This document shows, in pieces, positions 7,946 through 16,063 of a stretch of DNA of 35,035 nucleotides (its first letter is position 1; each line of letters starts with the position of its first letter). Made by a program: the position numbers and the translations under genes. This DNA is from DATBFX01 sp036558305 (lineage in GTDB: Bacteria; Chloroflexota; Chloroflexia; Thermomicrobiales; UBA6265), in contig DATBFX010000571.1 in the NCBI GenBank assembly GCA_036558305.1, forward strand, positions 1 to 35,035, read 5' to 3'. The notes beneath the pieces were generated by a model. The model saw only the letters and a list, made by a program, of their open reading frames with translations, had not been told where the DNA came from and did not search any database.

Positions 7946-8978
7946 ACTGCGCGAACTTCGCCTCGCGGGCGGCGACGGCTTCGATGTTGGAGGAATCGAC
8001 GATCTCGGCGCCGGTGTCATAACTGAAGGGTTCGAATCCGGCCGAGGTCTTCATGTGGATGAGCGCAGAGGTGATCCAGCCCTGGGCGTAGGGGTTCTGG
8101 CCGATCGACCACTGGGCGGAGCCCTTCTGGATGGCGTCGATCACGCCCGGCACGAGGTCGAAGCCGCCGTTGGCGATCTTGCCGGAGAGTCCGGCCTGCT
8201 CCAGGTAGAGCCCGGCGAACCAGTGGACGTAGTCGGCGTGCGCGAACCCGACGAGTTTGTCGCCGAGTTCGGTCGCCTTGGCCTGGATCGCGCCGATGGC
8301 GGTCGCCTGGTCGGTGCTGGTCGTCAGGTCCTCGGTCGTGTAATTGGTGCCGTTGTCCTTGTTGTACTGAGCGATGCCCTGGCGGGCGCCTTCCATCCGG
8401 GCGTCGAGCGCGGAGTGACCGGGTTGGATCGTGCCGAGAACGATCACGCCCTCGGTCTTACCGGTCAGCTTCTGGGCGTACTTGCCGGCCTGGAGACCGC
8501 TCTGGATACCGGCGGGGACGAATTCCTGACCGACGTAGGCGAGCCCGAGGTCCTTGTAGCCATCAGAGGCGGTGTTGTAGAGGATGACAAAAATCCCCTT
8601 GTCCTGGGCCTGCTTGATGTTGTCGTCGAACATCGTGGTGTTGATGCGGGTGAAGCCGACCGCCATCGGGTTGGCGTTGATGGCGTCGAGTTGGGCCTGA
8701 ACCGTCTTCGCCTCGTCGGCCGGGGTCGGGCCCGTCCACTGCGTGTCCCAGCCCTCCAACTTGCCGAATTCCTCGAGTCCTTTGCGGCAGGGAACGAAGA
8801 AGGGGTTGTCGTCGTGGGTGACGAAGATGACCTTCTTGTTGGTCTCCTGGGAGCGGACACGGAAACTCTTGGTCGCGGTCGAAGGGGCGGCGAGGAGGTC
8901 GCCCTGCCGGGCGAGGGCGGCCGCGCCGGCGCCGACGAGTCCGGCGTTCTTGAGCATGTCGCGTCGCGAAACGGTCAT
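7944..8978 (-). CDS. Sugar ABC transporter solute-binding protein (RbsB-like, CUT2)
   Basis: This 344-residue exported binding protein captures a sugar for the adjacent ribose-type transporter. The N-terminus MTVSRRDMLKNAGLVGAGAAALA is a Tat-type signal peptide. The mature part follows the periplasmic-binding-protein type I fold: VIFVTHDDNPFFVPCRKGLEEF, then a PMAVGFTRINTTMFDDNIKQA segment and the hinge region GVIVLGTIQPGHSALDARMEG. Length is usual. It lies 88 bp after the permease gene in the same direction. The ligand is not evident. Sharing a block with a sugar-acid dehydratase suggests a sugar or sugar-acid ligand, which is inference. Confidence 0.88.
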   Translation of the reverse strand: MTVSRRDMLKNAGLVGAGAAALARQGDLLAAPSTATKSFRVRSQETNKKVIFVTHDDNPFFVPCRKGLEEFGKLEGWDTQWTGPTPADEAKTVQAQLDAINANPMAVGFTRINTTMFDDNIKQAQDKGIFVILYNTASDGYKDLGLAYVGQEFVPAGIQSGLQAGKYAQKLTGKTEGVIVLGTIQPGHSALDARMEGARQGIAQYNKDNGTNYTTEDLTTSTDQATAIGAIQAKATELGDKLVGFAHADYVHWFAGLYLEQAGLSGKIANGGFDLVPGVIDAIQKGSAQWSIGQNPYAQGWITSALIHMKTSAGFEPFSYDTGAEIVDSSNIEAVAAREAKFAQ

Positions 8979-9066
8979 CGTTGCTCTCCTTTTTGAGCCG
9001 ATAGCCGATAGCCGGTCGGAGTTACGGGTTCACGAAGGTTGGCACCTCCTTTCTTGAGGGGTGGGA

Positions 9067-10080
9067 TCAGGCGATGCGTTGGCGACGACGGATGGCGGTG
9101 TCGAGCATGACCGCCGCGATGATGACGACGCCTTTGGCGATCTGTTCGGTCTCCGAGTTGGCGCCGAGCAGGATCAAGCCGTTGCCGATGAGGCCGATCA
9201 GGCAGGCACCGAGGAAGGTACCGAAGACGCTGCCGGAGCCGCCGGTCAACGCGGTGCCGCCGACGACCACGGCCGCGATCACGTCGAGTTCGTAGCCCTG
9301 GCCGTGGGAGCGGGAAACGCCATGGAGCCAGCCGGTGATGATGGCGGCGGCGAAACCGGTGAGGGCACCGAGGATCATGAAGGAGACGATCTTGACCCGC
9401 TTCGTGTTGATCCCGGCGTTGGCCGCCGCCTGCGGATTGCCGCCGGTGGCGTAGACGTGGTAGCCGAACTTGGTGCGGGCGAGGACCCACGACGCCACGA
9501 TGACGACGGCGATCATCCAGAAGACCTGGGCCGGGACGCTGTGCCAGCGGGCGCCAAAGATGCGGTCGAACCAACCGCCTTCCCGTCCGAACGGCGGTAC
9601 CTTCACCCAGCTCAGCACGATGCCGCGCATGATGGCGAGCATGCCGAGGGTGACGATGAACGACGGAATGCCGAACTGGGTCGTGATGAACCCGTTGACG
9701 AAGCCGAGACCGGCGCCGGCCACGATGACGACCACCAACGCAAGGGCCGGATTCCAATGGTGCGTCACCAGGGCGGTCGAGAGACCGATCGCGAGCAGAC
9801 CGTACATGGAGCCGACGGAGAGATCGATCTCGCCGGCGATGAAGACGAAAGTCATGCCGACCGCGATGATGGTCAACAGCGAGATGCGCTGGGCAATGCC
9901 GATGATGTTGTCGGTGGTGAAGAAGGTGTCCGGGCGGAGAATGGAGAGGGCGATGAAGAGGACGATCACGGCCGAGAGCAGGCCGATCTCCCGTAACTCC
10001 GCGAGACGGCGGCCGAGACTCTTTTCCGCCGTGCCGACCGTCCCCCGATCCTGCCGGTCCTTGAGCGCGAGTTCCGCCAT
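9067..10080 (-). CDS. Sugar ABC transporter permease (RbsC-like, CUT2)
   Basis: This 337-residue integral membrane protein has about eight to ten hydrophobic segments, for example IGLLSAVIVLFIALSIL, LLTIIAVGMTFVFIAGEIDL and ALALVVVIVAGAGLGFVNGF. The motif GEIDLSVGSMYGL is highly characteristic of RbsC/XylH-type permeases. It forms the channel for the substrate delivered by the 7944-8978 protein and powered by the 10081-10875 ATPase. The start codon abuts the ATPase stop codon, so the two are translated from one mRNA. Confidence 0.9.
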   Translation of the reverse strand: MAELALKDRQDRGTVGTAEKSLGRRLAELREIGLLSAVIVLFIALSILRPDTFFTTDNIIGIAQRISLLTIIAVGMTFVFIAGEIDLSVGSMYGLLAIGLSTALVTHHWNPALALVVVIVAGAGLGFVNGFITTQFGIPSFIVTLGMLAIMRGIVLSWVKVPPFGREGGWFDRIFGARWHSVPAQVFWMIAVVIVASWVLARTKFGYHVYATGGNPQAAANAGINTKRVKIVSFMILGALTGFAAAIITGWLHGVSRSHGQGYELDVIAAVVVGGTALTGGSGSVFGTFLGACLIGLIGNGLILLGANSETEQIAKGVVIIAAVMLDTAIRRRQRIA

Positions 10081-10875
10081 CTACGCCACCCCCGCCGGGT
10101 CGAGGGTCCGCGCCCCGACGATCAGCGACACGATCTCCTCCGTCGTGGTCTGCGTCTTCAGGCGCTCGCCGCCGTTGCGACCGCCGCGCATGACGACGAT
10201 GCGGTCGGCGACGTGGAAGACGTGCTGGAGATTGTGGCTGACGACCACCACGGCCGTGCCGTTCGTCTTCAGGTCCTCGATCAACCGCAGCACCTTGGCC
10301 TGCTCCTGGACGCCAAGGGCGGCGGTCGGTTCGTCCATGAAGATCAGTCGCCCGCCCTGATGGACGGCACGGGCGATGGCGACCGCCTGCCGCTGACCGC
10401 CGGAGAGGAGACCGACCTGGGTGTAAACGGAGGGGATGTTGATCTTGAGCCGCTGCAGCACCTCCCGCGCCTCGCGGACCATGCGCGGCTTGTCGACGGT
10501 CAGGCCGCGGCGCGGCTCGCGACCGAGGAAGACGTTGTTGGCGACGTCGCGCTGGTTGACGAGGGCGAGATCCTGGTAGACGACGGCGATGCCCTGCGCC
10601 ATCGCGTCCTGGGGACTCCGAACGGAGACTTTCTTGCCCTCGATGAAGATCTCGCCGGAGTCGGCGTGGTAGGCGCCGCAGAGGATCTTCATCAGCGTCG
10701 ATTTGCCGGCGCCGTTGTCGCCGACGAGGGCGACGGTCTCGCCGGGGTAGACCCGGAAATCGACGTCCTGCAATGCCTGGACGTGGAGGAAGGTCTTGCT
10801 GATGCCGCGTGCCTCCAGGAGCGGGGTGCCGTCTTCGACGGTGCTCGATCCGTCAGCGGCAATTGGTTCGGTCAT
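10081..10875 (-). CDS. Sugar ABC transporter ATP-binding protein (single-domain, CUT2)
   Basis: This 264-residue ABC ATPase shows Walker A GDNGAGKST (residues 52-60), signature LLSGGQRQ (156-163), Walker B LIFMDEP (177-183) and the switch histidine in VVSHN (about 213). Ribose-type systems often use a fused two-domain ATPase (RbsA, about 500 residues). This one has a single domain, like FrcA-type transporters, and would work as a homodimer. The start overlaps the 3' end of the GntR regulator gene by 23 bp, implying coupled translation. Confidence 0.92.
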   Translation of the reverse strand: MTEPIAADGSSTVEDGTPLLEARGISKTFLHVQALQDVDFRVYPGETVALVGDNGAGKSTLMKILCGAYHADSGEIFIEGKKVSVRSPQDAMAQGIAVVYQDLALVNQRDVANNVFLGREPRRGLTVDKPRMVREAREVLQRLKINIPSVYTQVGLLSGGQRQAVAIARAVHQGGRLIFMDEPTAALGVQEQAKVLRLIEDLKTNGTAVVVVSHNLQHVFHVADRIVVMRGGRNGGERLKTQTTTEEIVSLIVGARTLDPAGVA

Positions 10876-11641
10876 CGTCCCTCCCTTCGGCGCCGACGGC
10901 CGCCAGCAGATCGTCGAGCGTCACCCCCGGCGCCAGCAGTTGTTCCAACTCGCGGCGGGCCACGCTTTCGATGCTGCGGTCGTAGTCGTCGCCGTAGAGA
11001 CTCGTCGCCACCGCGAGGTGACGCGCCATCGCCGTCCGCGCCCGCACCGGCTCCCGGTCCCGGATACCCTCGAAGATTTGCCGATGATACGGCACCGATA
11101 GCCGCGTCACATCCGGATCGCTCAGACTGCGCAACATCAATTCGACCGTCAATGCGGTAATCGAGCCGAACATCGTTTCGATGACGGGATTGTGCGAGGC
11201 GCGGGCGACCGCCAGGTGGAAGGTCATGTCGAAGCGCGCCCGTTCGATGATCGAGCCGGCACGATCGAACCCGAACAGGGCCGTCTCGATCGCGGCTTCG
11301 TCTTCGGGTGTTGCCCGTTGCGCGGCCAGTTCGGCGGCGGTGCATTCGAGCATCGTCCGCGCCTCGACGAGATCGCGCGGTGTCGCCTGCGAACGGCGAT
11401 AAAGGGCGTCGAGGCGGCCGGCGGCGGCGGCGGGACGTCCGTCGCGAACGTACGAGCCGCGCCCGGGTTTGATCTCGACGAGGTCGCGCTCGACCAGGCT
11501 GCGCAACGCCTCCCGCACGATCGGCCGGCTGACACCGTATCGCTCCGCGAGTTGCCGTTCGGAGGGCAGCTTCATCCCGGCCGCGAGTCGGCCCGAGACG
11601 ATTTGCGCTTCGAGCGTCGCCGAAAGCGTTGCCCGCGTCAT
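10853..11641 (-). CDS. GntR-family regulator, FadR subfamily
   Basis: This 262-residue transcription factor has an N-terminal winged helix (about residues 5-70, with SERQLAERYGVSRPIVREALRSL) and a C-terminal FCD ligand domain. The metal and effector histidines expected in FCD are visible in DMTFHLAVARASHNPV, YHRQIF and MARHLAV. FadR-type regulators usually respond to a carboxylic acid or sugar-acid intermediate. It sits inside the operon it presumably controls. A GGTC-T-GACC dyad, the FadR-subfamily operator style, overlaps the promoter at the head of the operon (17563-17579). Whether this protein binds there is inference. Confidence 0.9.
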   Translation of the reverse strand: MTRATLSATLEAQIVSGRLAAGMKLPSERQLAERYGVSRPIVREALRSLVERDLVEIKPGRGSYVRDGRPAAAAGRLDALYRRSQATPRDLVEARTMLECTAAELAAQRATPEDEAAIETALFGFDRAGSIIERARFDMTFHLAVARASHNPVIETMFGSITALTVELMLRSLSDPDVTRLSVPYHRQIFEGIRDREPVRARTAMARHLAVATSLYGDDYDRSIESVARRELEQLLAPGVTLDDLLAAVGAEGRDDDRTNCR

Positions 11642-11665
11642 GAGCGCTCCCAGAATGCCGGCGCG

Positions 11666-14113
11666 TCAAAGTCCAGACGGTCGGTCGATGCGGATGGCGC
11701 TCGCGGTCGCCGGGGCGACGGGCCAGCGGGCCGACTCTCGCCCCATGCCGTCGAGCGCGGTAAGCCAATAGCGGACCGGGACGTCCGACCGGAGCATTCC
11801 CGTCCAGACGCCCCCGGCCTTCCTCATCAGGGCGGCCGTTTGTTCGGTGCCCCCGGCGAGGGGCGACCAGTGCAACGAGACCGCCGCAACCGTCGGGTCG
11901 GCGGCGATCGCCTCGACCACGGCTCCGCCGTCGTCCAACGCTTCCGGCGGGACAGGGACGAAGACGCGCGGGGCAGCCTCGGCCGCAGCCGTGAGGTCGG
12001 GCCGCGGCAACTGCTCCGCCTCGGCGGTGTGTTCGCACAGCGTATCGTACCGATGCCAGCAAGCGCGCGTCACGTACTTCTGGTTGAGCGAGGCGAGGAC
12101 GCCCAAGTCGGCGGTCGTCGTCATGACGGACGCGAATCCCTCGACGGCGCCGCGAACGGCCGCGTAGAGATCGGACAAGCGGGCACGGGCGCCGTCGGTC
12201 TCGGCGGCGCTCAGGCGGCGACGTTCCGCCACGGCGCGGGCGACGAGGTCGTCGATCGCGCGGGCGGCCTGCTGGGAGCGAACGTAGTCCTGAACGAAGG
12301 CGACCTGGGCGCGGTGGTAGGCAAGGCGCTCGGCGGCCGGCGCATCGGCGGTCATGGCCAGCGCCTCGTCGAGGCGGGCGGCGAAGGCGGCGAAGCCACG
12401 GACGAGGTCGTCGGGGATGGGGAGGGGATTGAAGCAGTCCGTCGCCTCGTTCGAATGGCCGTGGTCCCAGCCGGGGATCGCGACGGAGTCCTCGTCGAAC
12501 CAGCCGGGCCAGCGATGGCTGCGGTCCGTCTCGTCCAGGGCCTCGGCCCAGAGGCGACCGGCGTCGGCTCCGGCCAGGCGCGTCGCGTAGTCGCGGTAGT
12601 AGTCCGCCGGGTCGAGGTCCGGTTCCCAGAGACTGCGGGCGAAGTAGGCGGCGTTGTGGTCGATCACCCGGGTGCGCCAGTGGATACCGATCATGCCGTC
12701 GCAGCCGAAGCGGTGGGCGCGGAGGACGTCGTTGTGGAAGCGGTGGAGGTGGTATTGGGGGTGCCAGAGGGTAGCGTCGTCTTCCAGCCAGGGGATCGGC
12801 CAGCGGCTCCGCGCGCCAAGGCGGCCGTAGACGTCGTCGGTCTGGCTGGAGCCGAGATAGTGGTTCAACGCGCTGAAGGCGATGTCGTCCGGAAGGGCGG
12901 CGTGCAGGTCGCCGAAGTGCTGGTGGACGGCGCCCCAACCGCTGACGACCAGTTGCACCCGCGGGGCGCGTTCCTTTAGGTAGTCGTAGGCGAGGCGGAG
13001 GTAGGAGGCATCGAACGGGAGAACCTCGTCGCCCTCGTGACGAACGGTCCAGGCGGCGTCCTCGTTTTGCCAGAGCCAGACGGCGTCGACCATCGGGTAC
13101 GTGGCGAGGAGGTCGTCGAGCCGGAGGTGGAGGATCTCGCGGGCGGCCACCGAGTCCAGGTCGAGCGCGTCGTCCGAACCGAGGGGGGTCTGGATGCGAC
13201 GGCGAGCGCCGGTTGGCAAGGCGTCGACGATCTCGTCGGGGATGGCGGCCGGCTCGAAACCGACGCAGACACGCAGACCGCGCTCCTTGGCGTAGGTCAA
13301 GGCGTCGCGCAGCAGCGCTTTCGCCCGTGCCGCGGCGTCGAGCGGACCGGCGGCAAGGACGGCGGCATCGGCGCCGAAGACCTCGCCGGCGAAAAAGCGG
13401 TCCGTCCCGTAGGCGAAGTCGGAGATCCGCTTCGGGAGGTAGCCCCAGCGGTTCGTCTGGGTCGTGTCGAGGACCGCGTCGTGACCGATGCCGTGGTAGG
13501 TGAAGGAGAGGAAGGGTTCCGCCCCCTGCGAGCGGGTCACCGGTCCCTTCGAGTAGACGTGGAAGCCGAGGAAGTTGAGGCCCATTCTGACCATGCGATC
13601 GACGATCAGGCGGTAGTCGGCGAGGTTCCAGGCGGAAGGACCGGAGAGGAAGTCGTACCAAGGGAGCAGACCGCGGGTCGCGAAGGAGGGCGCGCGCCGG
13701 AGATCGAGCGCCGCGGGGAGGAGCGGTATCGTGCCCGGGGGAACGACCTCGCTGCCGAGGAAGAAGCCGCAGCCGTAGGCAGCTTCGAGGAGCGCGTACG
13801 CGCCGTAGACCGCGCCGGCCTCGCCGCCGCCGAGAATCGCGACGACCGGCCCGGCATCGTCGTCGAACCGGTGCAGGTGATACCCCTCCGGGCCTTGCGG
13901 CCGGAGACCGGCGCGGGCGGCGATCCGGTCGCCCGGTCCGCCGTCGCCGAGGACGCCGAGGACGAAACGTGCGCCGGGCTCGGCGAAGGTGGCGTCGTTG
14001 GCGATCGGCAGGAACGTGCCGGTCGCCTGCGCAAGATAGCGTTGGAGATCGGCGGCGGCGTGGCGGAGTCTGGCCGACGCGGACGCCGCGACGATGATGC
14101 GATTTTCGCTCAA
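11666..14113 (-). CDS. Glycoside-hydrolase-like protein with GH67-type N-terminal domain
   Basis: This large protein of about 815 residues has an N-terminal alpha/beta domain (RIIVAASASARLRHAAADLQ, then GTFLPIAND and VAILGGGEAGAVYGAYALLE). Such a domain is common before the barrels of alpha-glucuronidases and beta-hexosaminidases. A presumed TIM barrel follows, from DLRRAPSFATRGLLPWYDFL through VWLWQNED and a tryptophan-rich IGIHWRTRVIDHNAAYFARS. The C-terminal 150 residues resemble a beta-sandwich. No signal peptide is seen, so it probably acts in the cytosol on imported oligosaccharides. I cannot assign catalytic residues or a definite GH family. The TTG start at 14113 was chosen because GAGAGGG lies 7 bases upstream and similarity begins right after it. 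Confidence 0.65.
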   Translation of the reverse strand: MSENRIIVAASASARLRHAAADLQRYLAQATGTFLPIANDATFAEPGARFVLGVLGDGGPGDRIAARAGLRPQGPEGYHLHRFDDDAGPVVAILGGGEAGAVYGAYALLEAAYGCGFFLGSEVVPPGTIPLLPAALDLRRAPSFATRGLLPWYDFLSGPSAWNLADYRLIVDRMVRMGLNFLGFHVYSKGPVTRSQGAEPFLSFTYHGIGHDAVLDTTQTNRWGYLPKRISDFAYGTDRFFAGEVFGADAAVLAAGPLDAAARAKALLRDALTYAKERGLRVCVGFEPAAIPDEIVDALPTGARRRIQTPLGSDDALDLDSVAAREILHLRLDDLLATYPMVDAVWLWQNEDAAWTVRHEGDEVLPFDASYLRLAYDYLKERAPRVQLVVSGWGAVHQHFGDLHAALPDDIAFSALNHYLGSSQTDDVYGRLGARSRWPIPWLEDDATLWHPQYHLHRFHNDVLRAHRFGCDGMIGIHWRTRVIDHNAAYFARSLWEPDLDPADYYRDYATRLAGADAGRLWAEALDETDRSHRWPGWFDEDSVAIPGWDHGHSNEATDCFNPLPIPDDLVRGFAAFAARLDEALAMTADAPAAERLAYHRAQVAFVQDYVRSQQAARAIDDLVARAVAERRRLSAAETDGARARLSDLYAAVRGAVEGFASVMTTTADLGVLASLNQKYVTRACWHRYDTLCEHTAEAEQLPRPDLTAAAEAAPRVFVPVPPEALDDGGAVVEAIAADPTVAAVSLHWSPLAGGTEQTAALMRKAGGVWTGMLRSDVPVRYWLTALDGMGRESARWPVAPATASAIRIDRPSGL

Positions 14114-14187
14114 CGGTTCGCCCTCTCTGATGCGGCCGGACGGGACGACCGGTCCGACCGGATGGACGGGGAAAGAGCCATGGCGTC

Positions 14188-15075
14188 TCAGCCCCGGATC
14201 GCGCCGGCGGTGAGACCGGAGATGAGGTGGTTGCGCAGCCAGAGGAAGATGGCCAGGATCGGCAACGTCGTGAGGACGGCCCCGGCCATGATCATCCCCC
14301 ACTCGACGTGGTAGAGCCCGCTGAGCGTCGCCAGTCCGATCGGGAGGGTGAACATCTCCGGACTGCGGAGGGCAATCAGCGGCCAGAGGTAGTCGTTCCA
14401 GGCGTTGAGGAAGGACAGTACCGCCAGCACGGCCAGACCGCCACGGGTCAAGGGGAGGACGATCCGCCAGTAGATGCCGAACTCGGTCGCACCGTCGACG
14501 CGTGCCGCGTCGAGGAGGTCGTTGGGAACGCCGAGCATGACCTGGCGCATGAAGAAGACGCCGAAGGCGTTGATGGCGCCGGGGACGATGACGGCCCGGT
14601 AGGTGTCCAGCCAGTGGATCTTGACCATGAACTGGAAGAGCGGGACGACGGTGACCTCGAACGGGATCGTCAGGGTCAGGAGGGTGAGCGCGAAGAGCAC
14701 CCGTTTGCCGGCGAACTCGTACTTGGCGAAGCCGTAACCGGCGAGCGAGGCGATCGCGACGGCGAGGACCGTCTGTCCGACGGCGACGATCGCGCTGTTG
14801 GCGAATTGGCGGAGGAAGGGGATCTGGTCGCCGGAGAGAAGGTGGCGGTAGTTGTCGAGGGTCCAGACGCGCGGCCAGACGCGGACGGGGGCGCGGAAGA
14901 TGTCGGCGTTCTCCTTGAACGAGGCGAAGAGCGTCCAGACGAACGGCGTCGCGGTCACAACGACCCCCGCGACGAGCGCCGCGTAGACGAGGAGCCGGCC
15001 GAGACCGGGAACGGGGCGGGCGACGGCGACGCGCGACCGGCTTGCCGCCTCCGAGGTCAAGTCGTGGACGGCCAT
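14188..15075 (-). CDS. Sugar ABC transporter permease (MalG/UgpE type, CUT1)
   Basis: This second membrane subunit of a CUT1 carbohydrate importer has about 295 residues. The hydrophobic segments include LLVYAALVAGVVVTATPFVWTLF and several more. The ATPase-contact EAA loop reads DAARVDGATEFGIYWRIVLPL, and the C-terminal SGLTAGAIRG is typical of MalG-like proteins. Two adjacent ATG codons occur (15078 and 15075). AGGAGG lies only 1 base before the first and 4 before the second, so the second is preferred. It starts 8 bp after the partner permease. Confidence 0.9.
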   Translation of the reverse strand: MAVHDLTSEAASRSRVAVARPVPGLGRLLVYAALVAGVVVTATPFVWTLFASFKENADIFRAPVRVWPRVWTLDNYRHLLSGDQIPFLRQFANSAIVAVGQTVLAVAIASLAGYGFAKYEFAGKRVLFALTLLTLTIPFEVTVVPLFQFMVKIHWLDTYRAVIVPGAINAFGVFFMRQVMLGVPNDLLDAARVDGATEFGIYWRIVLPLTRGGLAVLAVLSFLNAWNDYLWPLIALRSPEMFTLPIGLATLSGLYHVEWGMIMAGAVLTTLPILAIFLWLRNHLISGLTAGAIRG

Positions 15076-15083
15076 CATTCCTC

Positions 15084-15968
15084 CTAATCTTCGCGGAAGG
15101 CGCCGAAGACGCGGAGTTGCAGCACCGAGAGGACGGCCATGATCAGGACGAGCGAATAGCCGATCGTCGCCGCGTAGCCGAAGCGGACCGACTGGAAGGC
15201 GGTGACGTAGAGGTAGACCATCGTCGTCATCGCCGCGTCGGACGGACCGGGACCGCCGAAGAGGATGAGCGGTTCGGCAAAGAGTTTGTAGGAGCCGATG
15301 ATGGCGATGACGACGACGAAGAGCGTCACGGGGCGGAGCAGGGGGAGGGTGATCGAGCGGAAGGTGTCCCAGCGGGAGGCGCCGTCGAGCGCCGCCGCCT
15401 CGTGGAGTTCTTTCGGGATGTTGGAGAGTCCGACGATGAAGTAGAGACTGTTGATGCCGACGTAGCGCCAGAGACCGAGGAGGATGATCGCCGGGAGGGA
15501 CCAACTCGGGTCGCGCAGCCAGCGGATCGGCGTCAGACCGACCGGTTTGACCAGGTAGGTGTTGAGGACGCCGTAGCTCTCGTCGAAGACGAGGACGAAC
15601 ATGATCGCGATCACCGCGGCGCCGACGACGACGGGCAGGAGAAACGCCATCCGAAAGAAGGTCCGCCCGCGCAGCCACTCCGCGTTCAACGCAAGCGCCA
15701 AGACGAGCGCGATCGGCACGATGATGAAGATGCTGCCGAGGGCGTAGAGGGTGGTGTTGCGCAGGGAATGGAGGAACCGCTCGTCTTCCAGGAGATTCCG
15801 GTAATTGCGGAACCCGATCCAGGCGCGTTTGCCGCCCCGTTGCTCGCCGTGGAGACTCGACCAGAATCCGCTGACGACCGGATAGCCCCAGAAAACGGCG
15901 TAGCCGAGGAAGAAGGGGGCGATGAAGAGGTAAGGCGCGATTCGCCGCTGCAGGCGCAGCCAGGACAT
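15084..15968 (-). CDS. Sugar ABC transporter permease (MalF/UgpA type, CUT1)
   Basis: This 294-residue permease has six predicted membrane spans, beginning PYLFIAPFFLGYAVFWGYPVV. The cytoplasmic EAA loop EAAALDGASRWDTFRSITLPLL pairs with the ABC ATPase. It forms the heterodimeric channel with the next gene. No MsmK/MalK-type ATPase is encoded in this cluster, so the system probably borrows a shared ATPase from elsewhere, as CUT1 systems often do. A hairpin lies between it and the upstream binding-protein gene. Confidence 0.9.
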   Translation of the reverse strand: MSWLRLQRRIAPYLFIAPFFLGYAVFWGYPVVSGFWSSLHGEQRGGKRAWIGFRNYRNLLEDERFLHSLRNTTLYALGSIFIIVPIALVLALALNAEWLRGRTFFRMAFLLPVVVGAAVIAIMFVLVFDESYGVLNTYLVKPVGLTPIRWLRDPSWSLPAIILLGLWRYVGINSLYFIVGLSNIPKELHEAAALDGASRWDTFRSITLPLLRPVTLFVVVIAIIGSYKLFAEPLILFGGPGPSDAAMTTMVYLYVTAFQSVRFGYAATIGYSLVLIMAVLSVLQLRVFGAFRED

Positions 15969-15984
15969 ACCGACGCACTCCCCA

Positions 15985-16057
15985 GGGGGTCAGGGGGCAG
16001 GGGACAGGGATCAGCGAGTCGTTCGTTCTGACCCCGGTCCCCTGCCTCCTGACCCCT
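15985..16057. repeat. Inverted repeat between CUT1 binding protein and permease genes
   Basis: Arms 15985-16013 and 16029-16057 pair as GGGGTCAGGGGGCAGGGGAC against a near-complementary GTCCCCTGCCTCCTGACCCC across about 15 bases. The arms are built from GGGTCAG/GGGCAGG-like heptads. In MalEFG-type operons an intercistronic hairpin here protects the binding-protein mRNA and reduces permease expression. That role is inferred. Confidence 0.8.
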
Positions 16058-16063
16058 CGTGAC

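Noticed and set aside
6494..8026. Long plus-strand open frame of 510 codons
   Set aside because: It runs antisense to the enolase-superfamily gene, and its low-complexity G/E/V-rich translation is the usual GC-driven mirror of a real gene.
10872..13661. Very long minus-strand open frame of 929 codons
   Set aside because: The translation is arginine- and proline-rich with no domain pattern. It overlaps the glycoside-hydrolase-like and GntR genes in another frame, both of which have clear motifs.
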